Part shown: piece by piece, positions 40,723 through 49,331 of the stretch
Layout of the letters: each line of letters begins with the position of its first letter
Position numbering within the stretch: the stretch's first letter is position 1
Source: Clostridium sp. CAG:967
GTDB lineage: Bacteria > Cyanobacteriota > Vampirovibrionia > Gastranaerophilales > Gastranaerophilaceae
NCBI GenBank assembly: GCA_000433095.1
Contig: HF991475.1
Location: 13,353-71,434 of the forward strand
Reading direction: 5' to 3'
Length of the DNA stretch: 58,082 nt
Translations under genes and position numbers: made by a program
Notes under the pieces: generated by a model
Databases searched by the model: none
What the model saw: only the letters and a program-made list of their open reading frames with translations
What the model was told of the DNA's origin: nothing

Positions 40723-41067
40723 CTATTTATTCATGGCACAGAGGATATTATACGCATCTCTTAATTTCTCAGTGGGAAAAGTTTTTAATAACTGGTTAAT
40801 TTGATTTCTGTAATTTATATGTTCCCTTAATAGAAATTCAGGTCTTTGTGTCATTAGAATACTCGGGTGGATATTTAACACATTACACAAATCAGCATAT
40901 GTATCGCTAGTAACAAAATTAATACCGGTTTCTATGCGGTTGATTGTATTCTTATCTTTTCCAATAAGCTCAGCCAATTTTTCTTGAGTTATATCATTGG
41001 TTTTTCTTATTTCTTGAAGAGAAGAGCCAAAAATCTTTTTTATATCATTTCCATCCATATTAAACAT
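40723..41067 (-). CDS. XRE regulator 5 of 5
   Basis: 114 aa. HTH at about 8-65 (FGSSLQEIRKTNDITQEKLAE, IGKDKNTINRIETGINFVT, LCNVLNIHPSILM) with a 45-residue C-terminal extension (INQLLKTFPTEKLRDAYNIL) that looks like a small dimerisation helix pair. First gene of the minus-strand run, so its promoter may serve several of them. Confidence 0.72.
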   Translation of the reverse strand: MFNMDGNDIKKIFGSSLQEIRKTNDITQEKLAELIGKDKNTINRIETGINFVTSDTYADLCNVLNIHPSILMTQRPEFLLREHINYRNQINQLLKTFPTEKLRDAYNILCAMNK

Positions 41068-41185
41068 GATATGTTATTTTTTTTCAATAACCACTCTGTT
41101 TAGCGTAGCAAACATACGTAAAACGTATAAATATAAATACTAAATGTGTTACTATAAATGTTAAATGTATACTATATAGAAAATT

Positions 41186-41299
41186 ATGCTTATACAAAAA
41201 GGCATTTCATACAGCCACGATGCTTATAATAGAATTAAAGAAGTTTGCAACAAGAAAAAAGAAAGCGCTTATGGATTTCATTGGGAATTCGTTGAATAA
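41186..41299 (+). pseudogene. NUMOD-like homing-endonuclease DNA-binding remnant
   Basis: 37 codons reading ISYSHDAYNRIKEVCNKKKE then SAYGFHWEF, the pattern of the NUMOD/nuclease-associated modular motif that follows the catalytic domain in HNH and GIY-YIG homing endonucleases. No nuclease domain precedes it and there is no ribosome-binding site, so it is probably a relic of an excised or decayed intron- or phage-borne enzyme. Confidence 0.4.
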
Positions 41300-41347
41300 G
41301 AAAACATTAAACTATATACATAAAGCATTTTATGATAAAATCCTTTT

Positions 41348-42025
41348 ATGGATATAAAAACCAAAATTCTTAATGAAGCTGAAAAAGATTATAAAAAATT
41401 CTCAGAATCTCTAATTCCTAATATCGACAATGTTCTCGGTGTAAGAATTCCTGCTCTTCGCAAAATTGCAAAAGAAATATACGCAGAAACAGGAACTGAT
41501 TATCTTGCCTGCTCTAACACAGAATATATGGAAGAAGTTATGGTTCAAGGTATGATTATAGGGCTGATTAAAGATAAACCCGAAAAAATTCTTGAACATG
41601 TTGAAAATTTTATTCCGAAAATCAACAACTGGGCTGTTTGTGATATTTTTTGCGGAGGACTCAAATTCACCAACAAAAACAAAGAACTTGTATGGGAGTT
41701 TATCCAAAAATATTTGAACTCTGAAAAAGAATACGATAAACGATTCGGGCTCGTCATGATTTTGGGATATTTTACGGATGACAACTATATTGATAAGGTT
41801 TTTCAAATTCTTGACAATTTTTCCCACGAAGGATATTATGCAAGAATGGGTGCTGCATGGGCTCTTTCTATTTGTTATGTAAAACAGCCCGAGAAAACTT
41901 TTAAGTATTTGAAAAAATCCAAACTCGATAAATGGACCTTTAACAAGGGTATTCAAAAGATTTGCGAGTCTTTGAGAGTAGATAAAAATACAAAAGAAGT
42001 TTTAAAATCGTTAAAAAGGAAATAA
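41348..42025 (+). CDS. DNA alkylation repair protein, AlkD-like
   Basis: 225 aa, the usual length for AlkD, a HEAT-like-repeat glycosylase removing alkylated bases such as 3- and 7-methylpurines. The N-terminal GVRIPALRKIAKEI, EVMVQGMIIG, NNWAVCDIFCGG, and the C-terminal MGAAWALSICYVKQPE and FNKGIQKICESLRV stretches follow the AlkD repeat order. It is immediately followed by the CDF transporter ATG (TAAATG), so they are co-transcribed. The window also has Ogt and EndoQ-UvrD for related lesions. Confidence 0.9.
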   Translation: MDIKTKILNEAEKDYKKFSESLIPNIDNVLGVRIPALRKIAKEIYAETGTDYLACSNTEYMEEVMVQGMIIGLIKDKPEKILEHVENFIPKINNWAVCDIFCGGLKFTNKNKELVWEFIQKYLNSEKEYDKRFGLVMILGYFTDDNYIDKVFQILDNFSHEGYYARMGAAWALSICYVKQPEKTFKYLKKSKLDKWTFNKGIQKICESLRVDKNTKEVLKSLKRK

Positions 42026-42931
42026 ATGGATATTAATACCGAAAAAAAATTAGCAGCAGGATTATCTATCACATCAAATGCGCTGATTATAATTTTAAAA
42101 TTTATTGCCGGTGTAATTTCAGGCAGCATCAGTATTATATCCGAAGCAATTCATTCTTTCAGTGATTTTCTTGCTTCAATTCTTACATTTTTTGCTGTAA
42201 TGCGTTCATCAGAACCTGCGGATGCGGAACACCCGTTCGGTCATGGAAAATATGAGGATATGTCCGGATTTATCGAGGGCGGATTAATAATTGCGGCTGC
42301 GTTTTATATTATTTATGAAGCAATTAAAAAATTATTTTTTATAAACAGTTTTGAAATTGACACAACTCTGGGCATAGGAGTAATGCTTTTTGCAGTTGTT
42401 GCAAATATTTTAGTAAGCTCTTATCTTTTTTATGTTGCAAAAAAGTCAAATTCAATTTCTCTTTTTGCAGACGGCGAACATTTAAGAACCGATGTTTACT
42501 CATCGCTCGGTGTAATGGCGGGATTAGTGCTAATTAAAATTACTGGAATTCATATACTTGATCCTGTTATCGCAATCCTTGTAGCTTTATTTATTCTTAA
42601 AGCAGGGTTTTCAATTTCCAAAGAAACATTATATAACCTTCTTGACGGGTCCTTGCCAGCAAAGGATTTGAATGAGATTGAAGAAATCATAAACAATTAC
42701 AAAAGCTGTTTGGGTTTCAGCAGCGTAAAAGGCAGACGTGTCGGACCAAACAAAGATATTGAAATTACTCTGCTTTTTCCAAAAGACATGACTATCGAAA
42801 AATGTCACAATATCTGCGATGAAATTGAAGAATTAATACAAAATAAACTGGGTTCCTGCACAATACTTATTCATGCAGAGCCTGAAAACTGCCCTAAATG
42901 TATAAGAAAATGCAAATTGAAAAATAATTAA
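42026..42931 (+). CDS. cation diffusion facilitator (CDF) metal transporter
   Basis: 301 aa. Six transmembrane helices occupy about residues 10-200. The metal-site pairs are HSFSDF in helix 2 and DGEHLRTDVYSS in helix 5, with the AEHPFGHGKYED loop between. The C-terminal cytoplasmic ferredoxin-like domain (VKGRRVGPNKDIEITL) ends with CPKCIRKCKLK, an extra four-cysteine tail. CDF proteins export Zn2+, Fe2+ or Mn2+ against protons. The ATG directly follows the AlkD stop. Confidence 0.92.
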   Translation: MDINTEKKLAAGLSITSNALIIILKFIAGVISGSISIISEAIHSFSDFLASILTFFAVMRSSEPADAEHPFGHGKYEDMSGFIEGGLIIAAAFYIIYEAIKKLFFINSFEIDTTLGIGVMLFAVVANILVSSYLFYVAKKSNSISLFADGEHLRTDVYSSLGVMAGLVLIKITGIHILDPVIAILVALFILKAGFSISKETLYNLLDGSLPAKDLNEIEEIINNYKSCLGFSSVKGRRVGPNKDIEITLLFPKDMTIEKCHNICDEIEELIQNKLGSCTILIHAEPENCPKCIRKCKLKNN

Positions 42932-43009
42932 TTACAAATTGTAAATTTATACTTTTAAAAAATACGTTTTTTAAGTATGCTTGGCGTGTGTGGAAAAAAG
43001 GAGAACAAC

Positions 43010-43651
43010 ATGCCAAAATTTAACCTGATGTCTTATATTATGCCTCCTGAAGATAAGATGTTTTTTACGTTATTTCAGGACAGTGCAGAAATTTGCAAGT
43101 TATCTGCAAAACTCTATAATGAAGTTCTGGAAACCAAGTTAACCGAAGAAAAAAAAGAAACAGCTTTGAAGTACAGGAAAAAAGGGAAACTTTCGTATAA
43201 GCTGGTTTTAAAGCAACTGAACAAAAGTTTTATAACACCTATTGAAAGGGAAGACATTCAATATATTGCAGTACAATTAAATAAAATCAATAAAAAAATA
43301 GTAAAAGCTTGTTTAAATTTGGAAGTGTATCATTTAACCGAATACACCGAAGAAATGAAAGAACAAGCTTTAACTTTAGTTAGTGCTACAGAACAGCTTG
43401 GCGATATAATCAAAAAGTTTAAAAAAGTAAGTGATGTAGATGATATTACAAAATCAAATATTGCGATGAAAGAGTTGGAAACTCACGGCGACGAAATTCA
43501 CTTAAAAGCTATGAGTGAATTGTTTTCAGGTAAGTTTGATACGCTTGATGTAATCAAATTGAGAGATATGTATAAAGAGATTGAAAATGCTCTTGATGCC
43601 TGCTTCAACGTATCAGATACGATTTTGAGTGTAGTCTTAAAAGGAGCGTAG
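43010..43651 (+). CDS. DUF47/PhoU-like phosphate transport regulator
   Basis: 213 aa, all-helical PhoU-like protein of the DUF47 family (FTLFQDSAEICKLSAKLYNE, ETHGDEIHLKAMSELFSG, DMYKEIENALDACFNVSDT). Such genes stand beside pit and modulate or are required for PiT phosphate transport. ATG 43010 is used because AAGGAG lies 7 nt upstream. The stop codon lies inside the first of three tandem palindromic repeats that separate it from the PiT gene. Confidence 0.9.
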   Translation: MPKFNLMSYIMPPEDKMFFTLFQDSAEICKLSAKLYNEVLETKLTEEKKETALKYRKKGKLSYKLVLKQLNKSFITPIEREDIQYIAVQLNKINKKIVKACLNLEVYHLTEYTEEMKEQALTLVSATEQLGDIIKKFKKVSDVDDITKSNIAMKELETHGDEIHLKAMSELFSGKFDTLDVIKLRDMYKEIENALDACFNVSDTILSVVLKGA

Positions 43652-43790
43652 CCGCTCCACCCGCCACAGGTGGTTCAACAAATATTAAAAAGCAACACTA
43701 AAGAACTAGGAGCGTAGCCGCTCCACCCGCTACAGGTAGTTCAACAAATATTAAAGAGCAACACTAAAGAATTAGGAGCGTAGCCGCTCA
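43643..43790. repeat. 66-bp tandem repeats with GGAGCGTAGCCGCTCC palindromes
   Basis: The palindrome starts at 43643, 43709 and 43775, i.e. every 66 bp, with nearly identical sequence between copies (CCACCCGCCACAGGTGGTTC, then AACAAATATTAA and GCAACACTAAAGAA). The array fills the gap between the DUF47 and PiT genes. A fourth, variant palindrome follows ffh at 28823. Confidence 0.8.
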
Positions 43791-43821
43791 CCGCCACAGG
43801 ATAATAAATAGGAAAAGATTT

Positions 43822-44838
43822 ATGACAATCACAATATTATTATTAATAGCTGTTATTATAGTTGCACTTGCATTTGAATTCATAAACGGATTTCATGATT
43901 GCGCAAATGCAATTGCAACAGTAGTTTCAACGAAAGTTCTTTCACCAAAACAGGCAGTTTTATTCGGCGCAAGTCTTGAATTTGTCGGAGCTTTAACAGG
44001 AACACACGTTGCCAAAACAATCGGTTCGGGAATTGTTAATTCCGAGATGATTACGTTGACGGTAATCTTCTGTGCATTACTTGCTGCCGTTATCTGGAAC
44101 TTGTTCACGTGGTGGCTGGGGCTTCCGTCAAGCTCGTCGCATGCACTGATAGGAGGTCTGCTGGGAGCTACGATTGTTAAAGCCGGCGTTGATGCGGTTC
44201 ATGTAACAACTCTTTTGGATAAAGTTATTATTCCAATGTTTACATCGCCTGTTCTGGGCTTTTGTGTCGGATTTACCCTTATGCTTTTAATTGCGTGGGT
44301 TATTATTATTCTCAGAGAAAATCCGCAGACTGTAAACAAACAGTTTAGAAAATTACAGCTTGTTTCATCAGGTTTAATGGCATTAAGCCACGGTTCCAAC
44401 GATGCGCAAAAAACTATGGGTATAATCACACTTGCGCTGCTTGCAGGCGGAGTTCTTCATAAAAGTCCGACAGGCGAGTTTGAAATTCCTGTATATGTAA
44501 TCATTATCTGCGCCTTGACAATGGCGGCAGGTACCATGAACGGCGGCTGGAAAATTATCAAAACAATGGGGCACAAAATCATTAAGCTAAAACCTATTCA
44601 CGGGTTTGCAGCCGAAACTTCGGCAGCAGGTTTAATTCTTCTTGCATCACATTTCGGTATTCCTCTCAGCACAACTCACGTAATTTCAACAGCAATTATG
44701 GGCGTAGGTTCAACATTCCATGCTCATGCCGTTAAATGGAGAGTTGTTGGAAACATCGTTGTGGCATGGGTTGTAACAATTCCTGCATGTATGATTTTAT
44801 CATCTGCTATTTATTATTTAATTTATAAAGTAGTTTAA
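43822..44838 (+). CDS. pit: PiT-family inorganic phosphate transporter
   Basis: 338 aa inner-membrane phosphate/cation symporter with about ten hydrophobic helices. The duplicated PiT signature is present: FINGFHDCANAIATVVSTKV in the first half and SHGSNDAQKTMGIITLALL in the second. GLPSSSSHALIGGLLGA and GIPLSTTHVISTAIMGVGST are the paired re-entrant segments. AGGAAA precedes the ATG. The gene follows DUF47 across the 66-bp repeat array, which may tune the relative expression. Confidence 0.95.
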   Translation: MTITILLLIAVIIVALAFEFINGFHDCANAIATVVSTKVLSPKQAVLFGASLEFVGALTGTHVAKTIGSGIVNSEMITLTVIFCALLAAVIWNLFTWWLGLPSSSSHALIGGLLGATIVKAGVDAVHVTTLLDKVIIPMFTSPVLGFCVGFTLMLLIAWVIIILRENPQTVNKQFRKLQLVSSGLMALSHGSNDAQKTMGIITLALLAGGVLHKSPTGEFEIPVYVIIICALTMAAGTMNGGWKIIKTMGHKIIKLKPIHGFAAETSAAGLILLASHFGIPLSTTHVISTAIMGVGSTFHAHAVKWRVVGNIVVAWVVTIPACMILSSAIYYLIYKVV

Positions 44839-44860
44839 ATTTTTATTTGTATTTTAAACT
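44832..44860. terminator. hairpin between convergent pit and transglycosylase-like gene
   Basis: AGTTTAAA (44832-44839) pairs with TTTAAACT (44853-44860), overlapping the pit stop. A/T-rich on both sides; weak as a terminator. Confidence 0.35.
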
Positions 44861-45508
44861 AAAAGGAGTTTCGTATTTAAGCGGAACTCTTTTTAGTGAG
44901 TCCAGTGTGTGTGTCAGCTTATCCCTGAATTTTTTGTTATTGACATTTTTCGGGGATTTAATCATTGCCCAAAGCTGACCGCCGTCAATCTTTTTACCTT
45001 TTAGTCCGCTTGTATCTTTTAACATATCAAGATAAGCTTCTGCATAAATAAGTTGTTTTTCCCGGGGAAGTTTCAAATATTTTTCCATTGTCATATTCTT
45101 GTCAACAGGAGATTTTTCTCCGTATTTTTTAATAGAATATTTTATAGAGTTACTCAATGATGCGTTTGTCATTTGAATTAAGCCTTTGTATTTTCCGTCT
45201 GCGGATACAAGGTTTGGTTTAAACTGGGACTCGCCAAACATTAAAGCTGCCAAATCTTCAGCATCGCATTTCAGACGTTTAGACATTGCCTCTATTTCGT
45301 CAAAAAATTCTTGTGAAAGTCCGCTTTGTTTTGGAACCTTTGTCCATTTCTCGTGAAGTTCTTGAGCCTTAGTAGGTTTCGGGGGCTCATCAATCAGAGG
45401 TTTATTAAACATAAATAAGCTTTCAAACTTCGGAGGTTCAAAATTTATTTGCGGTAATTTAATCTTAATAGTATCTTGCGGAGTTACGCCGTTTATTTTT
45501 TCAGTCAT
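44843..45508 (-). CDS. lytic-transglycosylase-like (SLT domain) protein
   Basis: 221 aa. The middle region resembles a soluble lytic transglycosylase core: the catalytic Glu is in LMFGESQFKPNLVS, followed by the GLIQMTNASL motif and the YAEAYLDML helix. There is no signal peptide; the first 60 residues are proline-rich and disordered (PPKPTKAQELHEKW). Absence of an export signal suggests secretion by another route or a cytoplasmic or virion-like role. Convergent with pit. Confidence 0.65.
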   Translation of the reverse strand: MTEKINGVTPQDTIKIKLPQINFEPPKFESLFMFNKPLIDEPPKPTKAQELHEKWTKVPKQSGLSQEFFDEIEAMSKRLKCDAEDLAALMFGESQFKPNLVSADGKYKGLIQMTNASLSNSIKYSIKKYGEKSPVDKNMTMEKYLKLPREKQLIYAEAYLDMLKDTSGLKGKKIDGGQLWAMIKSPKNVNNKKFRDKLTHTLDSLKRVPLKYETPFSLKYK

Positions 45509-45578
45509 AAGTTCTACCTATATCACCGAATTATTATCGGAATAAAGGCATTAAATCTTTAATAATTATTGCAAAATA

Positions 45579-46496
45579 TTAAACTAATATATTTTTGTGT
45601 AATTTTTCGGCAGTTTTTATATCTTCCTGAGGTTCTTTGCCTACCGTTGTAAGATAATTCCCTATCAAAATTCCTTCTACACAAGTTTTTAAAGCTTTTT
45701 CCTGATTTTCTTCGCTTAAACGCATTCTTCCGCCGCAAAAGCGCAGAACTGATTTAGGGTTTGCAATTTTAAATATCGCAAGAGTTCTTAAAACATTTTC
45801 TTCATCAATTTTATCCAGATAGTTTTCAAAAGGAGTTTCGGGAATTGGCATCAAAATATTTATAGGGATTGAATCAGGCTGAATTTCGGCAAGTTCAAGA
45901 GCCATTTCAACACGCTGCTCAATACTTTCACCCATACCTAAAATTACACCGCAGCATAACTCCATACCGTATTTTTTCACAAGTTTGCAGGTATTGAGCC
46001 TGTCATCCCAACTGTGTGTTGTACATACTTCCGGATAATATGATTTTGAAGTGTTAATGTTATGATGAAAACGTCTTAAACCGCTTTCAGCAAGTCTTTT
46101 TGCTTGCTCTTCATTCAAAATTCCAATTGATGCACAACTTTTCAGTCCGTTAATTTTATTGATTTCTTTAATCATATCAAGCATCTTGTCAAAATCACTC
46201 TCATCTGGAGTTTTACCTGAAGTTACTATAGCAAAACGTGATGCTTTATGAGATTTTGCTTCAAGTGCGGTTTTTCTGACCTCATCAATCTCAACAAGAG
46301 GATAGGATTCAATATTTGTACAGTAATGAGAACTCTGCGCACAGTATTTGCAGTTCTGTGAACATTTGCCGTTACGTGCATTTATCAGAGAACAGAATTC
46401 TATATTATCTGTAAGATATTTGGATGAAATAGAAAGCAATTCATCTAAATCTAAATTATAAAGTCTTAAAAGTTCTTGTTTATTAATATTTTCCAT
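45579..46496 (-). CDS. bioB: biotin synthase
   Basis: 305 aa radical-SAM enzyme inserting sulfur into dethiobiotin. The [4Fe-4S] motif is CSQNCKYCAQS, preceded by SLINARNGK. The YNHNI/FHHNINTSKSYYPEV block, CCGVILGMGE and the PINILMPIPETP loop are BioB signatures; LRFCGGRMRL carries the Arg ligand of the second cluster. Slightly shorter than typical (320-346 aa). No other bio genes adjoin it, so the pathway may depend on distant genes or on an imported precursor. Confidence 0.95.
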   Translation of the reverse strand: MENINKQELLRLYNLDLDELLSISSKYLTDNIEFCSLINARNGKCSQNCKYCAQSSHYCTNIESYPLVEIDEVRKTALEAKSHKASRFAIVTSGKTPDESDFDKMLDMIKEINKINGLKSCASIGILNEEQAKRLAESGLRRFHHNINTSKSYYPEVCTTHSWDDRLNTCKLVKKYGMELCCGVILGMGESIEQRVEMALELAEIQPDSIPINILMPIPETPFENYLDKIDEENVLRTLAIFKIANPKSVLRFCGGRMRLSEENQEKALKTCVEGILIGNYLTTVGKEPQEDIKTAEKLHKNILV

Positions 46497-46581
46497 AATT
46501 ACCCTCCCGGCTTTTATAAGTCTATAACTTCAATTGACTATTGTCAAACCGTATGTTAAAATCAAAATTGAGGAGTTGAAT

Positions 46582-47235
46582 ATGTACTGTCCAAATTGCG
46601 GTAAAACAATTAAAGATTATGATAATTTTTGCAGATACTGCGGAGCTGATTTACGGGAAGAACCTGATAATCAAGAAATTATCACTAAGATAAATCGTGA
46701 AAACGAGATAAAAAAAGAGGAAGAAGAAAATGTAAAAAATATTGATATTCCGCATGACAACGGTGAAGAACTCGTTCTTTTTGATGTTAAAAAACACTGG
46801 ATGTCACTTTTTTGGTCAGCATTTTTCACACCGATTTTCTTTTCATATTTTTGGAATATATTCCTTAATACGCACAGCTTATTAAGCTGGATTGTTGTTT
46901 TAGGCTTATTAGCTCCTATTATTTATCCTATTTTAAGATACTCGTCAGATAAAATAATCATTACAACAAGGTATGTACATATTAAATTAGGCGTACTTAA
47001 TCCGGAAGAAATTGATATTCCGCTTTCAAAGCTTAATATTCTTGAAGTCAGCCAGAGCTCTCTCGGCAGATTACTAAATTACGGCAGCGTATCTTTCAAC
47101 TCAAACTCCGAAAGGTTTGACTACGGATATATTCAGGCACCCGAAGAATTGCAGTACATCATTGACGATCCTGAAAGATTTGTTAAAGAAGTTTTAGACG
47201 AAAATGAAACTGATGAAATAGAAGTTGAAGTCTAA
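46582..47235 (+). CDS. zinc-ribbon plus bacterial PH-domain (YdbT/bPH2-like) membrane protein
   Basis: 217 aa. It begins with a zinc ribbon (MYCPNCGKTIKDYDNFCRYCG), a charged linker, two hydrophobic helices at about 78-125, then a bPH2-type domain (IITTRYVHIKLGVLNPEEIDI, LSKLNILEVSQSSLGRLLN, YGSVSFNSN). ATG 46582 has GAGGAG upstream; an in-frame upstream start would add unrelated residues. Role unknown; such proteins associate with membranes or metal. Its stop overlaps the Bcp gene stop by 4 bp. Confidence 0.8.
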   Translation: MYCPNCGKTIKDYDNFCRYCGADLREEPDNQEIITKINRENEIKKEEEENVKNIDIPHDNGEELVLFDVKKHWMSLFWSAFFTPIFFSYFWNIFLNTHSLLSWIVVLGLLAPIIYPILRYSSDKIIITTRYVHIKLGVLNPEEIDIPLSKLNILEVSQSSLGRLLNYGSVSFNSNSERFDYGYIQAPEELQYIIDDPERFVKEVLDENETDEIEVEV

Positions 47236-47687
47236 AGTTCTTTTAAAACTTCATCTACATGTCCTTTTACTTTAACTTTTGACCAGGATTTTACAACCTC
47301 TCCTGTTTCATCAATTATGAATGTTGAACGGATTATGCCCATGTATTTCTTTCCGTACATGCTTTTTTCGCCCCAGGCACCGAAAAACTCTGCAAGTTTA
47401 TGTTCGGAATCTGAAAGAAGTATGAAGTTTAATCCATGGTTTTCCTGAAATTTCTTATGGCTTTTTATGCTGTCAGGACTTATACCGATTAAATCAGCCT
47501 TTGATGTTATTCTGTTCATATTATCTCTAAAATCGCAAGCTTCCTGAGTACAGCCTGATGTATTATCTTTAGGATAAAAATATAAGACAAATTTTTTACC
47601 TTTAAAATCAGCAAGAGAATACTCTTTTTCGATGCCTTCCGCATCTATGCCGTTAAGTTTTAAATTTTCAATTTCTTTTATATTCAT
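47232..47687 (-). CDS. bcp: thiol peroxidase of the Bcp/PrxQ type
   Basis: 151 aa. The peroxidatic Cys motif is YPKDNTSGCTQEACDFRDN (both Cys of the PrxQ type). The conserved LIGISPDSIKSHKKFQ and RSTFIIDETGEV segments complete the thioredoxin fold. It reduces peroxides with thioredoxin in the cytoplasm. GGAG lies 8 nt before ATG. It follows the aldo/keto reductase gene by 25 bp on the same strand. Confidence 0.94.
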   Translation of the reverse strand: MNIKEIENLKLNGIDAEGIEKEYSLADFKGKKFVLYFYPKDNTSGCTQEACDFRDNMNRITSKADLIGISPDSIKSHKKFQENHGLNFILLSDSEHKLAEFFGAWGEKSMYGKKYMGIIRSTFIIDETGEVVKSWSKVKVKGHVDEVLKEL

Positions 47688-47712
47688 TTTTCATACTCCA
47701 TATTTTTATTTT

Positions 47713-48537
47713 TTAAAATGTAAAATTGTCGGGATTTGAAGCCTCATTAACCCTCTCATCTCTGTTCAGGGCAAATATTGCATGCATATCTTCATCAGAC
47801 AGTGTGAAATCAAATATTCCGGCGTTTTCAATAATCCTTTCTTTGTGAACCGATTTCGGGATAACTATCAATCCACGCTGGATTTCCCATCTCAAAACTA
47901 TTTGAGAAACAGTTTTATTATATTTCTTTGCAATTTCTGCTAAAACATTATCTGTGAATATCTTTCCTCGTGCAACAGGGCTCCAGCATTCAACAGCAAT
48001 ACCTTTATCCTCACAATATTTTACAAGAGGCTCTTGAGTCAGATAAGGATGAACTTCCAACTGGTTTACGGCAGGAATAATCTCTGCTGATTTCAAAAGC
48101 TCTTCCATGTGCTGTGTGTGAAAATTGCTTACGCCTATGGCTTTGAATACTCCTTTTTTATAGTATTCTTCCATTATTTTCCATGACTCAACAAAAACAT
48201 CTTTTACAGGCCAATGGATTAAGTATAAATCTATATAATCTGTTTTTAAATGTTCAAGACTTTTCTCAATACTTTCACACTGCATATGAGCTCTCATATC
48301 GTCATTCCAAAGCTTTGTAGTAATGAAAATATCTTTTCTGTCTAAACCGCTTTGTTTTATTCCCCTTGCAACATCAACTTCATTTCCGTAAAACGAAGCC
48401 GTGTCAATATGTCTGTAGCCAACTTCAATCGCAGTTCTTACCGCATCTGTTGTTTCAGAACCGCTGTTATAAACCCCCAAACCAACAACAGGAATTTCTA
48501 AACCGTTGTTTAAAGTTTTTTTTTCAATATAAACCAT
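47713..48537 (-). CDS. aldo/keto reductase (AKR5-like)
   Basis: 274 aa NADPH-dependent reductase. The active-site Asp-Tyr-Lys-His set is seen in HIDTASFYGNE (Asp, Tyr), FITTKLWN (Lys) and YLIHWPV (His). The GVSNFHTQHMEELL and VIPKSVHKERIIENAGIFDF segments form the cofactor site. It converts aldehydes or 2,5-diketo-gluconate-like substrates. AGAGG precedes the ATG; probably operonic with bcp. A second AKR lies at 52842. Confidence 0.93.
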   Translation of the reverse strand: MVYIEKKTLNNGLEIPVVGLGVYNSGSETTDAVRTAIEVGYRHIDTASFYGNEVDVARGIKQSGLDRKDIFITTKLWNDDMRAHMQCESIEKSLEHLKTDYIDLYLIHWPVKDVFVESWKIMEEYYKKGVFKAIGVSNFHTQHMEELLKSAEIIPAVNQLEVHPYLTQEPLVKYCEDKGIAVECWSPVARGKIFTDNVLAEIAKKYNKTVSQIVLRWEIQRGLIVIPKSVHKERIIENAGIFDFTLSDEDMHAIFALNRDERVNEASNPDNFTF

Positions 48538-48554
48538 TTTTGCCTCTTAATAAA

Positions 48555-49214
48555 CTAAATATGCTCAAACTTTAAATTGTTTCTGTACAAGTTATCAATC
48601 AATCTTGCAATATTTTCCTTTTCTTCTCCATCAACAGCTTTGAAATCCTGATAGGAAGATTTAGAAAATTTAGCAGGTTCAACAGGCTGGTATTCGGTAA
48701 TTTTGTTATTTACCCAGCTTGTAACCTTTCCTGTTTCCGGATTAATTTTCTTGATAATGCTTACTGTTCTTCCATCTCTTTTATAGATAGAAATCATAAC
48801 AATTTTACCTGTTTCCAAATCGTATTCCTGAACAGAGGATATTTTTGTTTCATCCTTTAAATTATAATTTGTTGTTCTGATTTTTTTACCTGTATTAGGA
48901 TCAAACTCATCCACTGATTTATATAGAACATAATTAATTGTGCGTAATTTGAAACCTGTTTTACGGTCAAATTCATCAACAGATCTTATTTTCTTGTCAT
49001 TAAAATAGTCATAATGAGTTGTTTTAATTTTTGACCCCGTAGAAATATCAAACTCAATAATTTTATCAACAGATTTCCCGTTTTTGCGGTAGACAACTTC
49101 TTCCCTTGTTTCAGGAGTGAGATTAGAATACAAAAGTTTTAAATGTGAGTTTTCGAGAGTAATTTTTTGAGATTTATCCGGAAATGCTTCCTGAATAGCT
49201 GTTAATAATTTCAT
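48555..49214 (-). CDS. DUF2963-like repeat protein
   Basis: 219 aa. From about residue 55 to 165 it contains at least five repeats of a D-E-F-D-x-x-T-G-x-K-I-R-T-T-x-Y unit of 20-28 residues (for example VDEFDPNTGKKIRTTNY), matching the DUF2963 repeat known from phytoplasmas and some other bacteria. Likely a beta-rich, extended protein. No signal peptide or membrane segment. ATG 49214 has AGGAG upstream. Function unknown. Confidence 0.65.
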   Translation of the reverse strand: MKLLTAIQEAFPDKSQKITLENSHLKLLYSNLTPETREEVVYRKNGKSVDKIIEFDISTGSKIKTTHYDYFNDKKIRSVDEFDRKTGFKLRTINYVLYKSVDEFDPNTGKKIRTTNYNLKDETKISSVQEYDLETGKIVMISIYKRDGRTVSIIKKINPETGKVTSWVNNKITEYQPVEPAKFSKSSYQDFKAVDGEEKENIARLIDNLYRNNLKFEHI

Positions 49215-49331
49215 TGATTTTCTCCTACAAATATAATACAAAATAAAATGCTTCTTGTCATATTATGTAAAGTATTATATATAATTTAGCACCACACTTT
49301 AAATTACCCGATAGGGGTAATTATTAAGAAA

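Noticed and set aside
43643..43790. CRISPR array (regular repeats with 66-bp spacing)
   Set aside because: The sequence between the palindromes is nearly the same in each copy, so there are no unique spacers, and no cas gene is nearby.
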